From CBDAPX01 sp965198725 (GTDB taxonomy: Bacteria; Pseudomonadota; Alphaproteobacteria; Rhodobacterales; Rhodobacteraceae): a DNA stretch of 64,000 nt. The notes below the pieces were generated by a model, which saw only the letters and a program-made list of their open reading frames with translations, made no database searches and was not told the origin of the DNA. Made by a program: the position numbers and the translations under genes. Location: contig CBDAPX010000001.1 of NCBI GenBank assembly GCA_965198725.1, positions 1,426,001-1,490,000 of the forward strand. The letters run 5' to 3'. Within the stretch, counting starts at the first letter, position 1, and every line of letters starts with the position of its first letter. This document shows positions 33,062-41,220 of the stretch, in pieces.

Positions 33062-34000
33062 ATGAAGACACTCACCAAACTGGCAGGGGCCGTCGCAGCC
33101 TGTGCGCTGAGCGCGACGATGGCCGTCGCGGAATACCCGGAAAAACCGGTCAACTTTATTGTGCCGTGGCCTCCCGGTGATCTCGAAGACGTGCTGACCC
33201 GCATGATCGCCGAGGACTTTCAAAAAGAATACGGTGTCGCAGCCGCGGTTGTGAACAAACCCGGTGGTGGCGGTGGGCCGTTCCCGGGCGCCATCGAAGT
33301 CGCCAACGCACCGGCGGATGGATATACCATCGGTTCGTTCGTGATCGGCGTTCCGGTTGTCGGACACCAAATCGAAATTCCGCCACTTACCCCGGCAAAG
33401 TTTGACCCGCTGGGCATTTTCCTGACCTACCCGTTTGTCATCGCGACATCGGGTGATGCGCCTTATTCGACGATGGAAGAGCTGGCGGAATACGCCAAGT
33501 CCAACGATGTCGCGCTGGGCCATTTTGGTGATGTCCTGACACCGACACAGGTGACCAAGGCCTATGCCGTCAACGCCGGTTTCAGCTATGGCTCGGACGC
33601 GGCATTTGACGCGCTGGATTGCAACACGCTGGCTTCCGGTGATGCGGATGTGATCAACACCACGCTGCAGCTTATCCTGCCTTGCCTCGACAGTGTTAAG
33701 GTTCTGACCTCCATCACGGATACCCGCATCCCGCTGGTTCCGGATGCGCCGACCATTGGCGAATTGGACGAAACGCTGAACATTGCGCTTTGGAACGGTC
33801 TGTTCGTGACCAAAGACACTCCGCAGGACGTGCGTGACAAGATCATCGCGGTGGCCTCTAAGACCGTGATGAGCGAGCGGGCTCAGAAAGTGGCGGAAGA
33901 GACCGGCGCTCTGGTCTATTGGCAAGACGCGGATGCAAGTGCCGCGCGGATCGAGAACGATATCGCGACGGTCGCAACCATCGGCGAGTTGCTGCAATAA
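33062..34000 (+). CDS. tctC: Tripartite tricarboxylate transporter substrate-binding protein (TctC)
   Basis: 312 residues with a Sec signal peptide (MKTLTKLAGAVAACALSATM, cleavage near AVA|EYP). YPEKPVNFIVPWPPG starts the mature TctC fold, whose early loops grip a carboxylate ligand. The usual glycine-rich GGGTD loop after VPWP is replaced by GDLED, so the ligand may not be a simple tricarboxylate. I chose ATG 33062 over the preceding ATG 33059 and the frame start at 33035, because AAGGAGG is 5 bases before it. First gene of the TTT operon; a strong hairpin terminator follows, which usually keeps the binding protein more abundant than the membrane parts. Confidence 0.9.
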   Translation: MKTLTKLAGAVAACALSATMAVAEYPEKPVNFIVPWPPGDLEDVLTRMIAEDFQKEYGVAAAVVNKPGGGGGPFPGAIEVANAPADGYTIGSFVIGVPVVGHQIEIPPLTPAKFDPLGIFLTYPFVIATSGDAPYSTMEELAEYAKSNDVALGHFGDVLTPTQVTKAYAVNAGFSYGSDAAFDALDCNTLASGDADVINTTLQLILPCLDSVKVLTSITDTRIPLVPDAPTIGELDETLNIALWNGLFVTKDTPQDVRDKIIAVASKTVMSERAQKVAEETGALVYWQDADASAARIENDIATVATIGELLQ

Positions 34001-34011
34001 TCCTCCCCCCT

Positions 34012-34037
34012 GGGGCGGCATCGGCCGCCCCTTTTTT
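34012..34037 (+). terminator. Intra-operon intrinsic terminator after tctC
   Basis: Perfect 8-bp stem GGGGCGGC-ATCG-GCCGCCCC followed by TTTTTT. Placed between tctC and tctB, it would act as a partial terminator that favours expression of the binding protein. Confidence 0.85.
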
Positions 34038-34054
34038 CGGAGAAGGCCAAACCA

Positions 34055-34585
34055 ATGACCCCTGAAAGACAGCGCCGATTTCCAGGCCCAAGGCGAGGCC
34101 AATTGTTCTTTGCCATGGGTTTTCTGGCGCTGTCCTTGCTGTTGATCAGCCAGGTCGGGTCACAAACCGCTTGGGTCGACAAAACCCGCTTTTTTGCACA
34201 GCCAAGGTTCTGGCCGGCAGTTGGGTTGATCTCGATGGTGGTTCTGGGCGGCTGGCATCTGGCCTGTGTCCCGTGGCGTCAGGTCACGCGGGAAGACTGG
34301 GACGAACTGGCCAAATGGGGCCGCGTCTTTGAATATGCGCTGTGGTTCATGATCTATGTCTGGGTGGTCCCCCTTTTGGGATACCTGCCGACGACCCTGA
34401 TTTTTGTGCCGGCTCTGGCATGGCGGATGGGCTATCGCAGCCGGAACATCATGGTGGCGAGCGTGGTTTTCGCGGTGGTTGTTGTCGTGCTTTTCAAGGC
34501 GGGACTGTCCGTCAAAATTCCCGGAGGCGCGGTCTATGAATACCTGCCCGGCGAACTCCGCAGCTTCTTTATCCTGAACCTCTGA
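34055..34585 (+). CDS. tctB: TTT transporter small membrane subunit (TctB)
   Basis: 176 residues with four predicted membrane helices (LFFAMGFLALSLLLISQVG; PAVGLISMVVLGGWHL; LWFMIYVWVVPLLGYLP with the following LIFVPAL; VASVVFAVVVVVLFKAGL). This is the normal TctB layout. It partners TctA in the inner membrane. Start follows GGAGAAGG; the stop overlaps the tctA ATG by one base (TGATG). Confidence 0.85.
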   Translation: MTPERQRRFPGPRRGQLFFAMGFLALSLLLISQVGSQTAWVDKTRFFAQPRFWPAVGLISMVVLGGWHLACVPWRQVTREDWDELAKWGRVFEYALWFMIYVWVVPLLGYLPTTLIFVPALAWRMGYRSRNIMVASVVFAVVVVVLFKAGLSVKIPGGAVYEYLPGELRSFFILNL

Positions 34586-36205
34586 TGGAAACACTTCTTT
34601 CTTCTCTTGAAATCCTCAGCCGCTGGGATGTGTTCGTGGCGTTGCTGGTGGGGTCTGTCGGCGGTGTCATGATCGGTGCAATCCCCGGCGTCGGACCGGC
34701 GGTCGCCATCGCGATCCTTTTGCCGGCCACGTTTTCGATGGACCCGATCGTGGGTCTGACTGTGCTTTTGGGCATCTATGGCAGTTCAATGTATGGCGGG
34801 TCTATCCCGGCCATTCTGATCAATACCCCCGGCACGGCGGTCAACGCGTTGACCACCTATGACGGCTATCCCATGACCGCGCGAGGAGAGCCGCGCCGCG
34901 CGCTATCGCTGGCTTATTCGGCGTCGTTTTTTGGCGGTGTCTTTTCAGTCATCTGTCTGATCCTCTTTGCCCCTGTACTGGCCAAGATTGCGCCGCTCTT
35001 TGGATCGCGTGAGATTTTCCTTGCGGCGTTGTTGGGCATCATTCTGGTGATCGTGGCTCATCGTGGTCAGGCCTTGATCGCGGGTGCATTGGCCGGGTTC
35101 GGTATCTTCATTCAGTCGATCGGGTTGGAGCCTGTGAAATACACGCAGCGCTACACGTTCGACCAAAGCTTTCTGTCCAGCGGTATAAACCTGATCGTGG
35201 TCGTGCTTGGCCTTTTCGCCCTCAGCCAGGCCTTTGTCCTCTTGACCACGCAGGACGAAAAAATCCGGTCGCCCCGTTTGGTGGGTGGCATGTTCCAAGG
35301 GCTGCGCGAATTGGGCCGCCACCCGCGTGTGGCCGGGGTCGCGGCCAGTTTTGGCGTGGTGATGGGGATGATCCCCGGCGTCGGGGAATTCACCGCGCAA
35401 TTCATGTCCTATACCTATGCGCAACGCAGCTCCAAACGGCCAGAGGACTTTGGGCATGGCTCATCCGAAGGGTTGATCGCCGCGGAAACGGCCAACAACG
35501 CCGTACCGGCCGCCGCGATGGTACCGCTTTTGGCCTTGGGTATCCCCGGTGAGGCGCTGACCGCCATGATGCTCAGCGTGTTTTACGTGCACAACGTTGT
35601 GCCGGGGCCGGGTCTGTTCCAGAACCAGATGGATTTTGTTGTGGCGCTTTATATCGCGCTTTTGATCCTGAACGTGCTGGTTCTGATCTTCCTTCTTTTT
35701 GCGACCAAATCGCTGGTCCAGGTGGTGAAAATCCCCAATCGGTTTTTGGGGGTTTGCATTCTCACGCTCAGCTTTGTTGGTGTCTATTCCCTGCGCAACT
35801 CCGCCACGGATTGCCTGATCGCCGCTGGCTTTGGTGTCTTGGGTTATATCCTGAAACGCCTGTCGCTGCCGTCTGTTCCGATCATCCTTGGCATGGGTTC
35901 TGGGCGGGATCATGGAGGTGAAGCTGCGCGCCGCGATGGCGCGGGTCAAAACGCCTCTGGATTTCATTGATCGCCCGGTCGCGTTCATCCTGTTTCTCAT
36001 TATCGTTTTGGTTCTTGGCATCCATGCCCGCCGCGTCTGGCTGGATGGCAAAGACCTCAAGGAGGCCGAATGGCAGAACAAGCACAGATCGACGCGCTTC
36101 GGCGGATTGATGTCGCGCCGCAAAAACTCTTTGTTGACGGCGCGTGGCAAGACGGTGCGGGCGCGCCACTCCAAGTCACGTCCCCAATCGACGGATCAGA
36201 ACTGA
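34585..36205 (+). pseudogene. tctA: TTT transporter large membrane subunit (TctA), +1 frameshift near the C-terminus
   Basis: The first 436 residues are a normal TctA with the signature blocks PGVGPAVAIAI, GGSIPAILINTPGT and IPGVGEFTAQF, and about ten membrane helices. After SVPIILGM one extra G (in GGG, 35895-35897) throws the frame, and translation stops at 35970 with an unrelated tail (SGRDHGGEAARR). The shifted frame gives VLGGIMEVKLRAAMARVKT, then the last helix VAFILFLIIVLVLGIH, which is the expected TctA end. That frame stays open to 36205, 136 bp into the next gene, so a further base change near the natural stop (about 36070) is possible. Only the last helix is lost if the lesion is real. 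Confidence 0.8.
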
Positions 36206-37554
36206 CAACACTGTCCGGCGCGTCCACCGGGGATGTGGATCAGGCCGTTGCCTCGGCGCGGGTCGCGTTTGAGGATGGCCGTTGGTCGCGCCTTGCCCCG
36301 GCAGCGCGCAAGAAAGTGTTGCACAAGATTGCAGACCGGATCGAGGCCGAGGCGTTAGAGCTTGCGGTTTTGGGTGTGCGGGACAACGGCACGGAACTCG
36401 CCATGGCGCTGAAGGCAGAACCGGGTTCGGCCGCGGGGACGTTTCGGTATTACGCCGAGGCGATCGACAAGATCGCCGGAGAGGTGGCGCCAACCGCCCC
36501 TAATGTGCTGGGTTTGGTCCAACATGCGCCGATCGGCGTGGTCGGGGCTATCGTGCCGTGGAACTTTCCCCTGATGATTGGCGCCTGGAAATTGGCGCCG
36601 GCCTTGGCGATGGGCAATTCTGTCGTTTTGAAACCAGCGGAAACGGCATCTTTGTCGTTGTTGCGCCTGGCAGAGATTTGCGCTGAATGCGGGTTGCCGG
36701 ATGGTGTTTTGAATGTCGTCACGGGAAGCGGCGCAGAAACAGGCGCAGCCTTGGCCGAACATATGGATGTCGACGTCCTGGTGTTCACCGGGTCTGGCGG
36801 TACAGGGCGCAGATTGCTGGAGGCATCGGCGCGGTCCAACCTCAAACGGGTGTATCTAGAACTTGGCGGGAAATCCCCGAACGTTGTTTTTGCCGACGCC
36901 CCCGATCTTGCTCAGGCGGCCAAGGTTTCTGCCGCAGGCATTTTCAGGAACTCAGGTCAGGTCTGTGTCGCAGGATCCCGTTTGATCGTTGAACGGTCTA
37001 TCCATGACGAGTTTGTCGCGGAATTGACCAAACACGCAGAAGCGTTGCGCGTCGGTGACCCATTGGCCGCTGACACGCATATCGGCGCTGTAAATTCCGA
37101 AGCGCAACTGTCGCGCAACCTGTCCTTCATGCAAGCCGCTCAGCAGGATGGCGGGGAGATTGTCACCGGCGGCGCTCGGATTTTGGAAGAGACGGGCGGC
37201 ACCTATATGGCACCGACCATCGTCACAGATGTCGCACGGGATCACACGATCTTTCAGCAAGAGATATTTGGCCCGGTTCTGGCCGTCACCCCGTTCGATA
37301 CCGAGGAAGAAGCACTGGCGCTGGCAAACGCGACCGATTTCGGTCTGGCATCGGGCGTCTGGACATCCAACCTGTCCCGGGCGCACCGCATGGTGGGCGG
37401 CATTCGGGCTGGGGTCGTGCATGTCAACACGTACGGCGGTGCGGACAATACCGTGCCGTTGGGCGGCGTTGGTCAGTCCGGGAACTGTCATGACAAATCG
37501 TTGCATGCAATCGAGAAATACATCGATCTCAAAACCGCGTGGATACAGCTATGA
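36070..37554 (+). CDS. Aldehyde dehydrogenase (NAD(P)-dependent, gamma-aminobutyraldehyde/betaine aldehyde type)
   Basis: 494 residues. VPWNFPLMIGAWKLAPAL and FTGSGGTGRRL form the cofactor site, LELGGKSPNVV holds the general-base glutamate, and NSGQVCVAGSRL the catalytic cysteine. The C-terminal GIRAGVVHVNTYGG fits aminoaldehyde dehydrogenases such as PuuC. In this operon it would oxidise the aldehyde released by the downstream phospholyase-like enzyme. An AAGGAGG site precedes the ATG at 36070, and its stop overlaps the next start by ATGA. Confidence 0.9.
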   Translation: MAEQAQIDALRRIDVAPQKLFVDGAWQDGAGAPLQVTSPIDGSELTTLSGASTGDVDQAVASARVAFEDGRWSRLAPAARKKVLHKIADRIEAEALELAVLGVRDNGTELAMALKAEPGSAAGTFRYYAEAIDKIAGEVAPTAPNVLGLVQHAPIGVVGAIVPWNFPLMIGAWKLAPALAMGNSVVLKPAETASLSLLRLAEICAECGLPDGVLNVVTGSGAETGAALAEHMDVDVLVFTGSGGTGRRLLEASARSNLKRVYLELGGKSPNVVFADAPDLAQAAKVSAAGIFRNSGQVCVAGSRLIVERSIHDEFVAELTKHAEALRVGDPLAADTHIGAVNSEAQLSRNLSFMQAAQQDGGEIVTGGARILEETGGTYMAPTIVTDVARDHTIFQQEIFGPVLAVTPFDTEEEALALANATDFGLASGVWTSNLSRAHRMVGGIRAGVVHVNTYGGADNTVPLGGVGQSGNCHDKSLHAIEKYIDLKTAWIQL

Positions 37555-38849
37555 CGCCTGACATCCAGTCCCTGATCGACCGCCGGGCCAAGCTTTTGGG
37601 TCCAAATGTCAGCACGTTTTACGAAGAGCCGCTGCATCTTGTGAAAGGGGACGGCGTCTGGGTTTGGGATGCTGAAGGGCGCAAGTACCTAGACTGCTAC
37701 AATAACGTCCCGCATGTCGGTCACTGCCATCCGCGCGTGGTGGAGGCGATTGCGCAACAGGCGGCGACGTTGAACACCCACACGCGGTATTTGCACGCTG
37801 GTATTCTCGATTATGTCGAGGCGCTGACCGATACCTTCGCCGATCCGCTGAACACCGCGATCATGACCTGTACCGGGTCCGAAGCCAATGATATCGCGCT
37901 GCGTATGGCGCAGGCCGTAACCGGCAACACGGGGGTTATTGCCACCGATCACACGTATCACGGCAACACCATGGCCGTGTCGCAGCTGTCCCAAACCAAC
38001 CCGCCACCGGGCGGGTATTAGGACAATATGGCCTTCGTGCCCGCCCACGACAGCTATCGACCGCTGGGCGGCGAAGCAGGTGACGCACATGCCCAGGCCT
38101 TTGCCGCCGCTGTGCAGGCGCAGATTGATGCCTTGGCCGAACGCGGGCACGGCCTGTCCTGTCTGATCATCTGCCCGTATTTCGCGAATGAAGGCTTTCC
38201 AACCCTTGCCCCCGGCTGGCTGGAGCCAGCGGTTGAGGTAGTGCGCAAGGCTGGCGGCATCATCGTCGCAGACGAAGTGCAGCCGGGTTTTGGGCGGTTG
38301 GGAACGCATTTCTGGGGCCACCAAAAGGCCGCTATCCAGCCCGAAGTGGTGACGATTGGCAAACCAATGGCCAATGGCCATCCGGTGGGCGGTGTGGTCA
38401 CCAGCCTCGAAATCATGTCCGCCTTTCGCTCTGCATCTCGATATTTCAACACCTTTGGCGGCAACCCTGTGTCCGCCGCCGCCGCAATGGCGACATTGCA
38501 ACTGGTTCAAGAAGAAGGCCTGATGAAAAACGCCAATGACGTTGGCACCTATGCCCGCGACGGGCTGCGCGCGCTGGCCTCCCGTCATGCCTGCATCGGC
38601 GATGTGCGCGGCTCTGGCATGTTCTTTGGCGCCGAGATGGTGCTGGACCCTGCAACCAAGGCCCCGGCGACGGCATTCACCAAAAAAGTTGCCAATGCCA
38701 TGCGCCAAAAGGGGATTTTGCTGAACTTTTTGGGAGTTCATTACAACGCGCTCAAAATCCGTCCACCGATGCCGTTTTCGCGTGAAACCGCGGACCTCAT
38801 GCTGGCCACGTTGGATGAGGTTCTGACGGAAACGCCTCTGGACCCATGA
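37551..38849 (+). pseudogene. Class III PLP enzyme of the phospholyase (AGXT2L) type, in-frame TAG at codon 157
   Basis: A 432-codon frame broken only by TAG at 38019-38021. The region NNVPHVGHCHPRVVEAIAQQ and the following NTHTRYLHAGILDY closely resemble human AGXT2L1/AGXT2L2 (ethanolamine-phosphate and 5-phosphohydroxylysine phospholyases). CTGSEANDIALRMAQ and the Schiff-base lysine in TIGKPMANGHPVGG are intact on the two sides of the TAG, and the frame resumes at once with DNMAFVPAHDSYRPLGG. An APH-type kinase follows with ATGA overlap, the same kinase/phospholyase pairing known for hydroxylysine breakdown. The product aldehyde would feed the upstream ALDH. GAG, CAG or AAG to TAG would explain the lesion. 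Confidence 0.82.
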
Positions 38850-39790
38850 GCGAAGACCTCTACCACGCCTTGGGCCTTTGGGGGCTTCAAACCGCCGACG
38901 CAAAACTGATCGCGCGGCGGGAAAACAGTGTGTGGCGGGTTGATCATCTGGGCCAATCCTACGCGCTACGGTTTCACCGCCCCGGATATCGCTCCGCGGC
39001 AGAGTTGGTGTCCGAACTGCAATGGATGACCGCATTGGCCGAGGCCGGATTATCCGTGCCGCGCCCCATTGCGCGAGACAAGGGCACACCGATCGGCGTG
39101 GCCGGCTCCCATCATGTCAGCCTTCTGACCTGGCTCGACGGCGCGCCGATTGGCACAGGCGGCGCGTTGCGCGTGCCCGAGCACGCCTATGACCTCAGCC
39201 TCGAGGTCGGTCAGGCCATGGCCCGACTGCATGACGCCACTGATGCGTGGACGACACCTGCGTCCTTTACCCGCCCGGACTGGCGGGCCCAAGGCCTTTT
39301 GGGCGATGCACCGCTCTGGCGGCGGTCCTGGGATCACCCCGACCTGACGGAGCCGCAAAAAGAACTGCTTTGCGCCACACGCGATGCGGCGCAACGAGAG
39401 CTGCAGAATTTGACTGGGACGCTGGACCAAGGGCTGATCCACGCGGACCTGCTCGCGGAAAATGTTATGCATGGTAATGCAGGCGTTTCTTTCATCGATT
39501 TCGATGATGCGGCCTTTGGGTTTCGCGACTTTGAACTGGCAACCTACCGGCTGAAGTTCCGGGATCGCGACTACTATCACGACATGCGCGCCGGCCTGCT
39601 GGCAGGATACGCCGACCGCCGCGCGGTCGCGGCGGAAACGCTCGACTTTATGATATTACTGCGCGCTTTGACCTATCCGGGCTGGATCATGACACGGCTG
39701 CTCGAACCGGGCGGACAGGACAGGTCGCGCCGCGCGATCGCCACGGCATTGGACCTGGCAGATGCCTATTTGAACGGGAGGACCCGATGA
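38846..39790 (+). CDS. APH-fold kinase (hydroxylysine/ethanolamine/homoserine kinase-like)
   Basis: 314 residues with the aminoglycoside-phosphotransferase fold: ENSVWRVDHLGQSYALRFHRP is the nucleotide loop with its lysine position replaced by Arg, LIHADLLAENVM is the Brenner catalytic loop (H-x-D-x4-N), and FIDFDDAAFGFRDFELA carries the metal-binding Asp. The phosphotransfer acceptor is expected to be the hydroxyl of an amino alcohol whose phosphate the adjacent phospholyase removes. It overlaps both neighbours by ATGA. Confidence 0.82.
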   Translation: MSEDLYHALGLWGLQTADAKLIARRENSVWRVDHLGQSYALRFHRPGYRSAAELVSELQWMTALAEAGLSVPRPIARDKGTPIGVAGSHHVSLLTWLDGAPIGTGGALRVPEHAYDLSLEVGQAMARLHDATDAWTTPASFTRPDWRAQGLLGDAPLWRRSWDHPDLTEPQKELLCATRDAAQRELQNLTGTLDQGLIHADLLAENVMHGNAGVSFIDFDDAAFGFRDFELATYRLKFRDRDYYHDMRAGLLAGYADRRAVAAETLDFMILLRALTYPGWIMTRLLEPGGQDRSRRAIATALDLADAYLNGRTR

Positions 39791-41025
39791 CAGAAACCAA
39801 AACAATCCTCGTGGTGGGCACCTATGACACCAAAGACGACGAACTGAACTATCTCGCCGATAAGATCCGCGAGCAGGGCGGCGCGGTCATGACCATGGAT
39901 GTCAGTGTGCTTGGCGATCCTTCGACGCCAACAGACGTCTCCAAACATGATGTGGCCGAAGCGGGCGGCAGTTCCATTCAGGCCGCGATCGATAGCGGGA
40001 ATGAGAACACCGCGATGCAGATTATGGCCGCGGGCTCAGCGGCCAAGGCGCTGCAACTTTATCAAGCGGGACAGGTTCATGGTGTTATCGTTCTGGGCGG
40101 AACCATGGGCACCGACCTTGCCCTTGATCTTTGTTCGGCCCTGCCAATCGGCGTGCCAAAATATGTGGTCTCGACCGTATCGTTTTCTGCGTTGTTGCCG
40201 CCTGAACGGCTGGCCGCCGACATTCAGATGATCCTCTGGGCCGGGGGGCTCTTTGGGCTGAACTCGATATGCAAATCCTCGCTCAGCCAGGCCGCCGGTG
40301 CCGTATTGGGTGCCGCGCGCGCCGTTGAACCACCCAAGCGCGATCGGCCGATCATCGGTATGACCTCCTTTGGCAAAACCGTGCTGCGCTACATGGTCTC
40401 TTTAAAACCCGCGTTGGAAGAGCGCGGATTTGAAGTGGCCGTCTTTCACGCAACGGGCATGGGTGGACGCGCATTTGAATCGCTCGCTGCCGAAGGCGTC
40501 TTTGCCGCCGTGATGGATTTTGCCCCTCAGGAAGTGGCAAATCACCTCTTTGGCGGGCTCTCCGCCGGCGCCGACCGGATGACAGCTGCGGGCCGCACCA
40601 GCACGCCACAAATGATCGCACCGGGGTGTTATGACCTCGTCGACTTTGTCGGCTGGCAACCCGTGCCGTCCCACTTCAATGACCGTCCGGTGCATGCCCA
40701 CAACCGCTTGCTGACCTCTGCCGTTCTGGGGACCGACGAACGCCGCGCAGTGGCGCGCGCCATTTGTGACAAGGCAGGATCAGCCAAGGGCCCGACAACC
40801 ATTTTCTTGCCCATGGGCGGATGCAATGAATGGGACCGTCCCGGTGCGGACCTGCATGATGCCGAAGGTCTTGCCGCCTTTCTCGACGAAATGCAAAATG
40901 CGGCCCCGGCGAATGCCACACTGACACCCGTGGACGCGCATATCAATGACGCGGAATTCACCGCCGTCGTTCTGGCCCAGTTTGATGCATGGCTGGCGGA
41001 CGGAACCATCGACAAACCCGCATGA
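39787..41025 (+). CDS. Tm-1-like/UPF0261 ATP-binding protein
   Basis: 412 residues with the UPF0261 opening ILVVGTYDTKDDELNYLADK and blocks VHGVIVLGGTMGTDLAL and IGMTSFGKTVLRYM, as in the N-terminal domain of tomato Tm-1. Tm-1-like proteins bind ATP; the bacterial forms have no settled function but often sit in catabolic operons. Here it is the last gene of the TTT/ALDH/phospholyase/kinase operon (ATGA overlap with the kinase), so a role in the same pathway is likely. The stop is followed directly by the post-stop repeat. Confidence 0.85.
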   Translation: MTETKTILVVGTYDTKDDELNYLADKIREQGGAVMTMDVSVLGDPSTPTDVSKHDVAEAGGSSIQAAIDSGNENTAMQIMAAGSAAKALQLYQAGQVHGVIVLGGTMGTDLALDLCSALPIGVPKYVVSTVSFSALLPPERLAADIQMILWAGGLFGLNSICKSSLSQAAGAVLGAARAVEPPKRDRPIIGMTSFGKTVLRYMVSLKPALEERGFEVAVFHATGMGGRAFESLAAEGVFAAVMDFAPQEVANHLFGGLSAGADRMTAAGRTSTPQMIAPGCYDLVDFVGWQPVPSHFNDRPVHAHNRLLTSAVLGTDERRAVARAICDKAGSAKGPTTIFLPMGGCNEWDRPGADLHDAEGLAAFLDEMQNAAPANATLTPVDAHINDAEFTAVVLAQFDAWLADGTIDKPA

Positions 41026-41058
41026 TCTTCTTTTCTTGAAAAATACTCCCGCCGGAGG
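41026..41058 (+). repeat. Post-stop repeat element, copy 3
   Basis: Directly after TGA comes TCTTCTTTTCTTGAAAAATA followed by CTCCCGCCGGAGGC, whose CTCC/GGAG arms form a short hairpin. Same order as copies 1 and 2: stop codon, T-rich block, ATAC, then a G+C hairpin. Here both flanking genes point the same way, so it separates two operons. Confidence 0.6.
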
Positions 41059-41140
41059 CGTCCAGCGACCGCCACAAACGCCACGTCAGCATATTCGTCC
41101 TTGATCTGCCCTAGGCAGGCCTCATAGCTTGCAACAGAAC

Positions 41141-41157
41141 GCGGAATCTTATTCCGC
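41141..41157. promoter_or_regulatory. Perfect palindrome upstream of the pim-like operon
   Basis: GCGGAAT-CTT-ATTCCGC, perfect 7-bp arms, 64 bp before the first ATG of the beta-oxidation operon. The size and symmetry suit a dimeric repressor of IclR, GntR or TetR type; no regulator gene is adjacent. A second small dyad, CTGCC-CTA-GGCAG, lies at 41107-41119. Confidence 0.55.
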
Positions 41158-41220
41158 AATGCGAAACATGTGGCCGGAGCTTCGCGATCCGACACCATGT
41201 GATCAAGGGAGGATCTGCGC

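Noticed and set aside
33005..34102. 365-codon minus-strand frame opposite tctC
   Set aside because: It mirrors the codon periodicity of tctC, crosses the tctC terminator hairpin and has no recognisable domain.
22702..38021. Reassignment of TAG to an amino acid in this genome
   Set aside because: TAG ends the PHP gene (12782), ureE (19010) and the GntR gene (25310) at the proper family length, so it is a working stop codon; only read-through or mutation remains.
37689..39089. 466-codon minus-strand frame opposite the phospholyase and kinase genes
   Set aside because: Shadow of two conserved sense genes; not evidence that the sense gene with the TAG is wrong.
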